From: Porticoccus sp.
Lineage (GTDB): Bacteria; Pseudomonadota; Gammaproteobacteria; Pseudomonadales; Porticoccaceae
Length of the DNA stretch: 64,000 bases
Assembly: GCA_023261185.1 (NCBI GenBank)
Contig: JALRJN010000045.1
Location: 1 to 64,000, forward strand
Reading direction: 5' to 3'
Part shown: positions 27,976 to 35,770 of the stretch, piece by piece
Layout: each line of letters starts with the position of its first letter
How positions within the stretch are numbered: the first letter of the stretch is position 1
The notes under the pieces: generated by a model
What the model was told of the DNA's origin: nothing
What the model saw: only the letters and a program-made list of their open reading frames with translations
Databases searched by the model: none
Position numbers and translations under genes: made by a program

Positions 27976-30686
27976 GCAACAAACAACTGCTGAGCAAATC
28001 CATACATCAGCGCTTTCTAGCAGTGGCACTGCTACCGTTATTGCTCACTATTACGCTACTGACTCTGTTTACCATTGAGTCGAGACGAACCGATCTGATC
28101 GAAAATCTTGTGCAATCCGGTGAATCATCATCCAACTACCTGGCAACCATTTCCGACTTCTCTCTCTATTCCCGCAATCAAAAATTGCTGCAGGAAATCG
28201 CTTCTTCCGTGTTGCAGATTCCCAATGTTGCCGGTGTGGCTTTCCTTGATAGCACCAATGAGCCAGTGTTAACCGCCGGCCACCTGTCTCAAGGTTACAG
28301 TGATGAGCTCCAGGAAGAGCATCAGGATGCCGAAAGCTCTTTGCTGGAGCAGATACTACCCGGGATCAATCATCTCGGACCCATGCAAACAGACCAATAC
28401 CTGTATTTCAAAAAACCCGTTTTCCTGTCGGGAATTGATGTCAGTGATTACCAGGAGGAATCACCGACAGAAATGGCTGGTCCGGAGCTTGTGGGCTGGG
28501 TGTTACTAGCCATTGACCGCACGGCGATGCTCGACAAACAGAAAACTATTCTCACCACGTCAGCACTATTGTTTCTGTTCGGCCTTATCATCGCAGTGGT
28601 CGTTACCTATTACCTCAGTCTCGCGCTTATTGCTCCCATTCAGCAGCTGACCGCTACCATCCGACAAATGGCCAGTGGCAATCTGCATGCCCGCGCAGAA
28701 ACCGGAACGGATGATGAGCTAGCCGTTCTGGCCGCCGGTATTAACCAACTGGCGGCATCCGTCGCCGAAGGTAAGGAAACCCTGGAGCATCGCATCCGCT
28801 TTGCCACCCGCCAGTTACAGGAAACACTAGATCACTTGCAGATCAAAAACCGTGAGCTGGAAATTTCCCGTGAGAAAGCAGAGGCTGCCAACCAGGCCAA
28901 AAGCGGTTTTCTGGCAAGAATGAGTCATGAATTGCGGACACCTATTACATCTATTCAGGGCTTTATCCGACTTCTGGACACCACGCGGCTCGCCGAAAAC
29001 GAGCGCCACTACTGCCAGATTATTGATCAAGCCGCCCTGCAGCTCCTGACACTGATCGACGATATTCTCGCCTTTTCCAAACTGCAGTCCGATACCGTCG
29101 AGCTGGCCGAGCAGCCTCTGGACCTTGCTGAATGTGTCGAACAGGTCATTGCCATGTTTACACCCCAGGCGCAGCACAAGGGCCTCAATCTGGTGGTGGA
29201 TTATGCGCCAGAGCTGTCACTGAACCGTGTTGGGGACTCTATTCGCATTCAGCAAATACTCAGCAACCTGATAGCCAATGCCATCAAGTTTTCGGATGAA
29301 GGGGGCGTATATATCTCCCTGAAAAGCAACGATGACCGGGATGTAATCATTGACGTCAGAGATACGGGCATTGGTATTCCAGAAGCGGCCCAGGCACAGC
29401 TCTTTAACGCCTTTGCCCAGGCAGACACCTCCATTTCGCGCCGCTACGGTGGTACCGGACTGGGACTGTCCATTGTCAAAAGCCTGGTGGATCTAATGGG
29501 AGGCGATATATGCCTTCAAAGTGGCGAGGGCAAAGGCACTACTTTTTCGATTTTGCTACCGCTGATGTGCTCGACCCAAACTGATGATTGGCAACTGCCC
29601 TCTCAACGGGTTGTCATTTTCCAAACAGACAGCTTGACGGGCCAGTCCCTGCAACATGCCATGACCCGCTTCGGGATCAATGATGTCACCTTCGCATCCC
29701 TCGAAAACCTCGTTGAGGCAAGTGCATCCCTGAAAAAGGATGATGCGGTGATTATCTGTGCCTCCGCACTGCAAACAACAGAGAATAATCCGGCTGATAT
29801 TATCCTCAAAATCAGGGAAGGCAGCCCGGCAAAGTTGATTCTGCTGGCTGCCCAGTTCAACTTTTTTCAACAATTCAACGCGCGGGAACGTATCGAGCTG
29901 CATCCAGTCTCCTTTTTGGCGATGCCACCCCCCCTGTCAGAACTCCACCGCGCACTGGACACCGTTTCGTCCGCTAGTTCAGCCAACAATTCAACTATGG
30001 ATACCGAGCATGTGCTGGATGGCATCAAGATTCTGATTGCCGAAGATAACCAGTTTACCCGCCTGCTACTGGACACATTGCTCAGTCGGTTTGGCGCTTA
30101 TTGCACCCTGACCGGTAACGGCAAAGAAGCCCTCGCCGCCTGTCAGCAGGACCGTTTCGACCTGTTATTGGTGGATGTGCACATGCCGCAGAAAAATGGC
30201 ATTGAGACCCTGAAAACCTTACGCAACAGCAACAATATCAATGCCAATATTCCTGCCCTGGCGTTGACCGCCGACATTCTGCAACAGGAAGAACAGTCAC
30301 TCTTTAAAGCAGGGGCCAACAGCCTGTTACTGAAACCACTGAATGAAAATGAACTGCTTACCCATATTTGCGAACTGCTGAATTTACAGATACTGAAGAC
30401 TCTTCCCGAACCTCCCGCCGCTGTCGATACAGACCTGTCCACAGAACTATTCAAGCAGGAAGTGAAGAGTTTGCTGATGCAATCCAGAGATTACTTGCAA
30501 CAGGATGACATTGAAGCCTTGCGGGAGAGCGTCCACCAGCTGTTGGGGATTGCCGGCGTATTTCAGCTGAAAGGGCTTGAAGCCCGGGTGCGCGAGCTGC
30601 ACACCGCGATAAAAAATCATTGTCTCGATCAGGTGCCTGATCTACTTAATGCGCTAGATGAAGAATCGCAATGCATTGACCTCTGA
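27972..30686 (+). CDS. Hybrid sensor histidine kinase/response regulator with Hpt domain (BarA-like layout)
   Basis: A 904-residue membrane sensor. Two membrane helices (about 16-35 and 195-217) flank a periplasmic domain; a HAMP domain (about 218-270) leads to a coiled coil and the HisKA domain with phospho-accepting H319 in RMSHELRTPITS. The ATPase domain shows NLIANAIKFSDEGG, DTGIGIPE and YGGTGLGLSIVKS. A degenerate receiver-like stretch (about 530-670) lacks a clear phospho-Asp; a full receiver (about 683-800) has IAEDN and D735 in LLLVDVHMP. The C-terminal Hpt domain has H855 in HQLLGIAG. Phosphate would flow H319-D735-H855 to an unlinked regulator. It is coupled to the binding-protein gene; the receptor, binding protein and kinase probably form one uptake-sensing unit. 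Confidence 0.9.
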   Translation: MSNKQLLSKSIHQRFLAVALLPLLLTITLLTLFTIESRRTDLIENLVQSGESSSNYLATISDFSLYSRNQKLLQEIASSVLQIPNVAGVAFLDSTNEPVLTAGHLSQGYSDELQEEHQDAESSLLEQILPGINHLGPMQTDQYLYFKKPVFLSGIDVSDYQEESPTEMAGPELVGWVLLAIDRTAMLDKQKTILTTSALLFLFGLIIAVVVTYYLSLALIAPIQQLTATIRQMASGNLHARAETGTDDELAVLAAGINQLAASVAEGKETLEHRIRFATRQLQETLDHLQIKNRELEISREKAEAANQAKSGFLARMSHELRTPITSIQGFIRLLDTTRLAENERHYCQIIDQAALQLLTLIDDILAFSKLQSDTVELAEQPLDLAECVEQVIAMFTPQAQHKGLNLVVDYAPELSLNRVGDSIRIQQILSNLIANAIKFSDEGGVYISLKSNDDRDVIIDVRDTGIGIPEAAQAQLFNAFAQADTSISRRYGGTGLGLSIVKSLVDLMGGDICLQSGEGKGTTFSILLPLMCSTQTDDWQLPSQRVVIFQTDSLTGQSLQHAMTRFGINDVTFASLENLVEASASLKKDDAVIICASALQTTENNPADIILKIREGSPAKLILLAAQFNFFQQFNARERIELHPVSFLAMPPPLSELHRALDTVSSASSANNSTMDTEHVLDGIKILIAEDNQFTRLLLDTLLSRFGAYCTLTGNGKEALAACQQDRFDLLLVDVHMPQKNGIETLKTLRNSNNINANIPALALTADILQQEEQSLFKAGANSLLLKPLNENELLTHICELLNLQILKTLPEPPAAVDTDLSTELFKQEVKSLLMQSRDYLQQDDIEALRESVHQLLGIAGVFQLKGLEARVRELHTAIKNHCLDQVPDLLNALDEESQCIDL

Positions 30687-30709
30687 ACATCGCAAAACGA
30701 TGTTCAGAG
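30681..30709. terminator. Hairpin between the hybrid kinase and serA
   Basis: CTCTGAACATCG and CGATGTTCAGAG form a perfect 12-bp stem around CAAAA; the kinase stop codon is inside the first arm. There is no good T run, so intrinsic termination is uncertain, but its place between convergent genes fits. Confidence 0.55.
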
Positions 30710-30718
30710 GGTTATTCA

Positions 30719-31888
30719 CTAGAGACTGCGTACCGCGACGACGCCATCAACTTCACGAATTGCGGCGAACAGTTCTTCCGAAGGCTCGCTGGCGACATCA
30801 ATGATGTTGTAGGCAATGTCATCACGGCTCTGATTGACCATATCAATGACGTTCAGATCACGGTCTGCAAGCAATGACAGCACATGGCCAAGTACCCTGG
30901 GCACATTCTCATTGCAGAAGGTGATGCGATAGCCGCCGTTGCGCTCCATTTTTGTCGCTGGAAAATTGACAGAATTTCGGATATTACCGTTTTCCAGGTA
31001 ATCCATGAGTTGGTCGGCTGCCATCACCGCACAGTTTTCCTCTGCCTCTGCCGTACTGGCGCCAATGTGCGGCATCAACAGAACATCGGGCCGACCCAGC
31101 AGAGCGGGAACCGGAAAATCCGTCACATATTTGGCAAGACGTTTTTCATCAAGAGCCGCAATAACGGCATCGACATCTACCACCTCTTCACGGGCAAAAT
31201 TAAGCAATGTCGCCGAGGGCTTAACGCAGCGCAGCATCTCCGCATTGATCATGTGATGTGTCGCATCAATGGCCGGAACGTGCAGAGTAATGAAATCTGA
31301 CTGGGCCAGCAGGCTCTGCAGGTTTTCCATTTTTTGCACACGCCGTGACAAACGCCATGCAGCCTCCACCGAAATCGCCGGATCGTAGCCGAATACTTCC
31401 ATGCCGAGCTCGACTGCCATGTTCGCCACCAGTGCACCAATGGCACCGAGGCCCACCACGCCAAGGCGCTTACCTGCCACTTCACAACCAGCAAACTGTT
31501 TCTTCTGTTTTTCCAGCAGCTTGGCCATTTCGCCAGCATCGGTCATGTCGGTGAGACCTTGCACATAGCTCATGCCACCGAAAATGTCCCGGGAAGAAAG
31601 GAACAACGAAGAAGCGACCAGCTCTTTCACGGCATTGGCATTAGCGCCAGGGGTGTTGAACACCACGATGCCTCGATGGGTATAGTCCGCGACAGGGATA
31701 TTATTCACGCCAGCACCGGCGCGGGCCACAGCCTTGACACTGTCTGCAACCACTTCGTCATGCATTTTCTGGCTGCGCAACAGAATCGCATCCGGTGTAT
31801 TGAATTCACTGGCTATTTCATAGTTCTCACGGGGAAAACGATCCAGCCCCTTGGCGGATATCTGGTTGTAGGTTCTTACCTTAAACAT
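30719..31888 (-). CDS. serA: D-3-phosphoglycerate dehydrogenase
   Basis: A 389-residue NAD-dependent dehydrogenase for the first committed step of serine synthesis. The nucleotide fold shows LGVVGLGAIGALVANMA with Asp in FGYDPAISVE; the catalytic region has DFITLHVPA, LLNFAREEVVD and PHIGASTAEAEENCA. A C-terminal ACT domain (about 320-389, RVLGHVLSLLADRDLNVIDM) would bind serine or another effector. Length is that of the shorter ACT-bearing class. It is 15 bases behind serC on the same strand, so both steps are co-transcribed in the order serC-serA. Confidence 0.93.
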   Translation of the reverse strand: MFKVRTYNQISAKGLDRFPRENYEIASEFNTPDAILLRSQKMHDEVVADSVKAVARAGAGVNNIPVADYTHRGIVVFNTPGANANAVKELVASSLFLSSRDIFGGMSYVQGLTDMTDAGEMAKLLEKQKKQFAGCEVAGKRLGVVGLGAIGALVANMAVELGMEVFGYDPAISVEAAWRLSRRVQKMENLQSLLAQSDFITLHVPAIDATHHMINAEMLRCVKPSATLLNFAREEVVDVDAVIAALDEKRLAKYVTDFPVPALLGRPDVLLMPHIGASTAEAEENCAVMAADQLMDYLENGNIRNSVNFPATKMERNGGYRITFCNENVPRVLGHVLSLLADRDLNVIDMVNQSRDDIAYNIIDVASEPSEELFAAIREVDGVVAVRSL

Positions 31889-31903
31889 TATCGGTACCTG
31901 TTA

Positions 31904-33019
31904 TTATTTTGAAACTTCCCGGTAGGCCCATTCGATCCAGGGCATCAATGCCTCCAGGTCGGACTGTTCAACAGTAGCACCACCCCAGATTCTGAGCCCG
32001 GCAGGTGCATCCCGATAGGCGCCGATATCGTAGGCAACGCCTTCAGCATCAAGCAACTTCACCACCTGTTTGACCTGATCTGCATCCAGATCCAGGCTCA
32101 GGCAGATACTGGTATTGGAACGGGTTGCATCATCCTGGGCCAGAAAATTGATCCACTCATTGGCCGCCACAAAGTCTTCAATGACAGCAAGATTTGCACG
32201 GGACTTGGCAATCGCTGCATCCACACCACCCAGCGCTTTTACCCAGTCCAGCGCATCAAGATAATCAGCTACACAGAGCATGGAGGGAGTATTGATGGTT
32301 TCACCCCGGAAAATACCATCTATCAGTTTGCCGCCTTTTGTCATGCGGAAAATTTTCGGCAGAGGCCACGGCGGGGTATAACTCTCCAGTCGCTCGACAG
32401 CGCGGGGGCTTAATATCAGCATGCCATGGGCACCTTCACCACCCAGAACTTTCTGCCAGCTGAACGTCACCACATCGAGTTTTTCCCAGGGCATCTCCAT
32501 GGCAAATACCGCAGAGGTAGCATCGCAGATAGTCAGGCCTTCTCGATCATCGCTGATCCAGTCACCATTAGGGACTTTGACACCGGACGTGGTGCCATTC
32601 CAGGTAAAGACGATATCGTGGGCTGGGTTGGTCTGACCCAGGTCGGGTAGCAGGCCGTAGTCAGCGCCATAGGCGTTGGTCTGCTCCAACTTCAGTTGTT
32701 TGACAACGTCTGTCAGCCAGCCCTGTCCAAAAGACTCCCAGTAACAGATATCGACTGGTCTTGCGCCCAACATGGACCAAAGCGCCATTTCCACAGCGCC
32801 TGTATCAGAAGCTGGTACGACACCCACCCGATAGCCTTCTGGCAAACCCAACACTTCAGCGGTTTCTTCGCACACCCTGCCAAGGGCTGCTTTACCGATA
32901 GCGGCTCGATGTGAACGCCCCAGAGTGCTTACATCCAGTTTGGAAACATCGTAACCGGGTCGCTTGCTACAGGGGCCTGAAGAAAAATTGGGGTTGGCCG
33001 GCTTTTGTGTCGGTTTCAT
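31904..33019 (-). CDS. serC: Phosphoserine aminotransferase, Methanosarcina-type (TIGR01365-like)
   Basis: A 371-residue class-V PLP aminotransferase converting 3-phosphohydroxypyruvate and glutamate to phosphoserine. It starts [20 protein letters not shown], and has [20 protein letters not shown] and the PLP lysine in [18 protein letters not shown]. These match the Methanosarcina-type subfamily (TIGR01365) seen in archaea and alphaproteobacteria, not the classical enteric SerC whose N-terminus reads FSAGPAMLP. It sits upstream of serA in an operon, which supports its role. A 178-base gap with a possible hairpin separates it from dsbA. Confidence 0.88.
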   Translation of the reverse strand: MKPTQKPANPNFSSGPCSKRPGYDVSKLDVSTLGRSHRAAIGKAALGRVCEETAEVLGLPEGYRVGVVPASDTGAVEMALWSMLGARPVDICYWESFGQGWLTDVVKQLKLEQTNAYGADYGLLPDLGQTNPAHDIVFTWNGTTSGVKVPNGDWISDDREGLTICDATSAVFAMEMPWEKLDVVTFSWQKVLGGEGAHGMLILSPRAVERLESYTPPWPLPKIFRMTKGGKLIDGIFRGETINTPSMLCVADYLDALDWVKALGGVDAAIAKSRANLAVIEDFVAANEWINFLAQDDATRSNTSICLSLDLDADQVKQVVKLLDAEGVAYDIGAYRDAPAGLRIWGGATVEQSDLEALMPWIEWAYREVSK

Positions 33020-33159
33020 TACTATTCTGCCTGCATGGATAAAAAGAAGCGCACCATTCTAAGTGGGAATTCTTGGATCGCAAAGTCGTCTTTGGGAATT
33101 TTTTGTTATGTAGCGCTGGAGGTTAGATTGGCGTTGAGAGCGATGTCTGACGCGCTCAT

Positions 33160-33188
33160 GGTTGCGGGGCCTAGCAAGCCCCACAACC
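33160..33188 (-). terminator. Possible hairpin after dsbA
   Basis: GGTTGCGGGGC and GCCCCACAACC pair with one mismatch around a 7-base loop in the gap between dsbA and serC. No T tract follows on the minus strand. The rest of this 178-base gap shows nothing clear beyond the expected serC promoter region. Confidence 0.3.
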
Positions 33189-33197
33189 CGACGGGAG

Positions 33198-33842
33198 TCA
33201 TTGATTCATGGCGGCTCTTTCTTTCTTGATCAGATACGCAGCGACTTTAAGCATGCCCTCCTGGCTGCCATTTTCCCTGGAGGAAATACGGTACTTGCCA
33301 TTAACCACCATTTCCGGTGTGCCCTGAATGCGGTAACGCTGCTGTTTACTGGTCGCCAGATCCACAGCCATTTCAATACCTTTGGAATTGAAGACCTTGC
33401 TGAAGCGCTCCGGGTCCACGCCTTGCCCTTCAAACAGTTTGGCAATTTCATCTTCATTTTTTAGTTTCTGTTTTTTCAGGTTCATGGCTTCGAAGATGTG
33501 TTCGTGCAGATCATCCACCACCTTCAGGGCTCGCGCCGTATAGTACGCCTTGGCGTGCAGTGCCATGGTGGGGTGCCAAACTGCAGGCACACGAACAAAG
33601 TTCACATCTTCAGGCAGCGCCGCCACCCAGGGGTTGAGCTTGGGCTCGAATGCATAGCAGTGGCTACATCCATACCAGAACACTTCCACCACCTCGATTT
33701 TGGAGGGGTCCGCTGTGGCAACGGGTTCGGGTAGCACTTCATAGTTAACGCCTGCTTTGTAGGGCTCAGCCACCTCGGCATGACAAGCCACAAGAGGCAG
33801 AAAAACCAGAGCAAACAAAAAGTTAGAGATGTAGTGACGCAT
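33198..33842 (-). CDS. dsbA: Thiol:disulfide interchange protein DsbA, with possible lipobox
   Basis: A 214-residue periplasmic oxidase that introduces disulfides into exported proteins. The thioredoxin-like active site is WYGCSHCYAFEP (C59, C62), CSHC rather than the usual CPHC; the cis-proline loop is IQGTPEMVVNGKYRI. The N-terminus (FLFALVFLPLVACHAE) ends in LVAC, which reads as a lipobox with Cys20, so the protein may be a lipoprotein anchored to a membrane, as known for some DsbA of other bacteria. It lies 116 bases behind the cytochrome c4 gene, beyond that gene's terminator. DsbB is not in the window. Confidence 0.9.
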   Translation of the reverse strand: MRHYISNFLFALVFLPLVACHAEVAEPYKAGVNYEVLPEPVATADPSKIEVVEVFWYGCSHCYAFEPKLNPWVAALPEDVNFVRVPAVWHPTMALHAKAYYTARALKVVDDLHEHIFEAMNLKKQKLKNEDEIAKLFEGQGVDPERFSKVFNSKGIEMAVDLATSKQQRYRIQGTPEMVVNGKYRISSRENGSQEGMLKVAAYLIKKERAAMNQ

Positions 33843-33919
33843 GCTTAAATCCTTTGGCTATAAAAAGGCGATACCTGATAGACCACTATCATCTCTCAGG
33901 TTCCCTAAAATGCAACCAT

Positions 33920-33945
33920 AAAAAAGGCGGCTTACGCCGCCTTTT
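33920..33945 (-). terminator. Terminator after cytochrome c4
   Basis: On the minus strand AAAAGGCGGC, loop GTAA, GCCGCCTTTTTT: a 10-bp stem ending in a T run, between the c4 stop and the dsbA start. Confidence 0.85.
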
Positions 33946-33958
33946 CCGTGATGAGCTG

Positions 33959-34597
33959 TTACTTCAAGCCAGCAATGAAGTTTGAGACTGCATCAATTTC
34001 GATATCACTCATATGGGCAGCAACACCCCGCATAATGGCAGCATCGCCATCGTTAGTGCGTGCAGCCTGATTTTTTGGATCATGGGCGCCGGTGCGGAAG
34101 GCTCGCAGTTGCTTCGCTGTGTATTGAGCGAACTGGCCGCCCAACGCAGGGTAGCCCGCCGGTGCATTGCCATTACCTGCCGGTGAATGACAGCCAGTAC
34201 AAGCCGGGACACCGGTTTCCAGGTTACCGCCGCGGTAAACCTTCTCACCCAACGCCAGATTTTCTTCTTTGGCGCCAGCCATCTGGATGTTTTTCGACGC
34301 AAAATAGGCAGCGATATCTTGCAGATCCTGATCACTGAAGGAATTGAGCATGCCGGTCATTTCCAGAACTGGGCGTGCACCGGATTTGATGTCCTGCAAT
34401 TGCTTGGTAAGGTATTTTTCTCCCTGACCAGCCAGTTTAGGGAAGTTTGGTGCCGGGCTATTGCCGTCTGCGCCATGACAACCTGCACACATTGCTGTTT
34501 TAGCCTGTCCAGCTGCGGCATCGCCGCCAGCAAAGACCAGTGAAGAGGCCAGGGTCAAACCCAGCATGGCAGCCATTCCTAGAATGATTTTTTTCAT
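33959..34597 (-). CDS. Cytochrome c4 (di-heme)
   Basis: A 212-residue periplasmic di-heme cytochrome c4, an electron donor to terminal oxidases. The signal peptide (MKKIILGMAAMLGLTLASSLVFA) is cleaved near residue 23. Two heme sites, CAGCH (C37-C40-H41) and CTGCH near residue 135, sit in two similar halves, each with a later axial Met region (EMTGMLNSFSD; GDAAIMRGVAAHMSD). The order c4-dsbA behind engB/polA is as in Pseudomonas. It may feed the aa3 oxidase encoded 13 kb away in this window. Confidence 0.93.
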   Translation of the reverse strand: MKKIILGMAAMLGLTLASSLVFAGGDAAAGQAKTAMCAGCHGADGNSPAPNFPKLAGQGEKYLTKQLQDIKSGARPVLEMTGMLNSFSDQDLQDIAAYFASKNIQMAGAKEENLALGEKVYRGGNLETGVPACTGCHSPAGNGNAPAGYPALGGQFAQYTAKQLRAFRTGAHDPKNQAARTNDGDAAIMRGVAAHMSDIEIDAVSNFIAGLK

Positions 34598-34663
34598 TGG
34601 TTAATCCGCTCTCTGCATTCCGCTACAATAGGAAACTTTTATTGCCTTCTAAAAAGCGGGGGC

Positions 34664-34692
34664 ATTATATACCAAGTCCTCCCCGATCTTAA
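34664..34692 (-). promoter_or_regulatory. Promoter of cytochrome c4
   Basis: On the minus strand TTAAGA (34692-34687), 17-base spacer, then a perfect TATAAT (34669-34664). The transcript would start about 60 bases before the start codon, in the gap shared with divergent engB. Confidence 0.6.
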
Positions 34693-34725
34693 TAGTTGAT
34701 CTCAGCTTACTCGCACAGGTTTCCC

Positions 34726-35355
34726 ATGTCAGATGTCATTTCTTTCCGCAAAGCACAATTTTTGATGAGCGCCCCCACCTTGTCACAGTGCCCCGACGAT
34801 AGCGGCTGTGAAGTGGCCTTCGCTGGGCGCTCCAATGCCGGGAAGTCCAGCGCAATCAATGCGTTAACGAATAACGCCAAGCTGGCAAGAACCAGTAAAA
34901 CACCGGGCCGGACACAATTGCTGAATTTTTTCTCTTTGACAGAACAGTGCCGCCTGGTGGATTTACCCGGTTACGGCTTTGCAAAAGTGCCAAAAGCCAT
35001 GAAAAAGGAATGGGACCAACATCTGGCTGAATACCTGCAAAGACGACAGTCATTACGGGGCCTGGTGTTGTTAATGGACATCCGTCACCCCTTACAGGAC
35101 TACGACTGGCAGATGATTCGCTGGGCAAGCCTTTCGGAAATGCCTGTCCACATTCTGCTGACCAAAGCCGACAAACTGAACAACGGACCCGCCAAGTCGG
35201 TATTACTCAAGGTACAACGAGAACTGCAGGCAGCGGGATTTAGCGAACATGTGAGCCTGCAAACATTTTCATCCCTGAAGAAGAGCGGGCTCGAAGAGCT
35301 GGAAACCACACTGATGCAATGGCTGTCCGCTTCAGAATCACTATCGATTGACTAG
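34726..35355 (+). CDS. engB: Ribosome biogenesis GTPase EngB (YihA/YsxC)
   Basis: A 209-residue TRAFAC GTPase needed for large-subunit assembly and cell division. G motifs: [14 protein letters not shown] (G1), TPGRTQ (G2), [11 protein letters not shown] (G3) and LLTKADKLN (G4). ATG 34726 gives the standard N-terminus ([17 protein letters not shown]); an in-frame TTG lies 10 codons upstream. The gene converges on polA with the two small-RNA genes between, the same arrangement as in E. coli (polA-spf-yihA) and Pseudomonas. Confidence 0.95.
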   Translation: MSDVISFRKAQFLMSAPTLSQCPDDSGCEVAFAGRSNAGKSSAINALTNNAKLARTSKTPGRTQLLNFFSLTEQCRLVDLPGYGFAKVPKAMKKEWDQHLAEYLQRRQSLRGLVLLMDIRHPLQDYDWQMIRWASLSEMPVHILLTKADKLNNGPAKSVLLKVQRELQAAGFSEHVSLQTFSSLKKSGLEELETTLMQWLSASESLSID

Positions 35356-35369
35356 TTTGGATACGAACT

Positions 35370-35399
35370 AAAAAAAACCCTGACCATCGCTGGTCAGGG
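35370..35399 (-). terminator. Terminator of small RNA B
   Basis: Minus strand: CCCTGACCA, loop GCGA, TGGTCAGGG, then eight T. A perfect 9-bp stem with a strong T tract; it also closes off the 3' side facing engB. Confidence 0.92.
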
Positions 35400-35504
35400 T
35401 ATGCTTTGCTGTTGCTTGGGGATTATCAAGCATTGCAACTAGTTTGGGGAGAAAGTAGCAATGTTGCTTGCACTAGGTTAGGCAAAGCACACGATATTTA
35501 GTTC
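35370..35504 (-). ncRNA. Small RNA B at the Spot 42/ErsA locus
   Basis: Predicted 135-nt transcript of the minus strand between polA and engB. It begins at GGAACTAA, 6 bases after a TACAAT -10, and ends at the T run 35377-35370. A long closing stem (GTGTGCTTTGC with GCAAAGCATAC, one G-U pair; plus-strand 35482-35492 with 35399-35409) encloses the conserved block 35439-35471, which contains an exposed TTTCTCCCC. A second hairpin (GCTTG/CAAGC) shows another CCCC in its loop. Size, terminator, C-rich unpaired seed and location are those of Hfq-type regulators: Spot 42 in enterics and ErsA in Pseudomonas sit between polA and engB. Homology to either cannot be proven here; it is paralogous to small RNA A. 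Confidence 0.7.
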
Positions 35505-35509
35505 CGGAA

Positions 35510-35515
35510 ATTGTA
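35510..35515 (-). promoter_or_regulatory. -10 box of small RNA B
   Basis: TACAAT on the minus strand, 6 bases before the GGAACTAA that both small RNAs share at their 5' ends. The -35 region (GGGTCA at 17 bases) is weak, so an activator or another sigma factor may help. Confidence 0.5.
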
Positions 35516-35554
35516 GAAAAATTTTTCTTTCCTGACCCAGGGTCCATGGCGGAC

Positions 35555-35586
35555 AAAAAAAAGCCCTGTATCAAAGTGATCAGGGC
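35555..35586 (-). terminator. Terminator of small RNA A
   Basis: Minus strand: GCCCTGATCA, loop CTT, TGATACAGGGC (one bulged base), then eight T. Confidence 0.92.
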
Positions 35587-35664
35587 TTGCGTTGCATCTA
35601 GTTTGGGGAGAAAGCAGCAATGTTGCTTGCGTACTTGTTAGGCATATCTGCAACGCGTTAGTTC
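35555..35664 (-). ncRNA. Small RNA A at the Spot 42/ErsA locus
   Basis: Predicted 110-nt minus-strand transcript lying upstream of small RNA B. It shares GAACTAA at the 5' end, TGCCTAAC, and a 33-base block (35598-35630, 32 of 33 identical to that of B) with TTTCTCCCC. A closing stem of 8 perfect pairs (GCGTTGCA with TGCAACGC; plus-strand 35649-35656 with 35589-35596) differs in sequence from that of B but sits at the same place, so the structure is conserved while the bases change. The 5' end is inferred by alignment with B; the upstream region is A/T-rich without a clear -10. Transcription could also come from polA read-through. Confidence 0.65.
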
Positions 35665-35770
35665 ACTAGGAAATAACTTTTTTTTCAGGTTTTCTATAGC
35701 TTTTCTTTATAACTAAAAATTTTTTATTTCCAAAAGTCCCGCCACTGACTTTTTGGAAGAGACCACATGC

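Noticed and set aside
35439..35630. The two 33-base repeats as a CRISPR or mobile repeat
   Set aside because: Only two copies, unequal spacing, each inside a terminator-ended structured unit; better explained as paralogous small RNAs.
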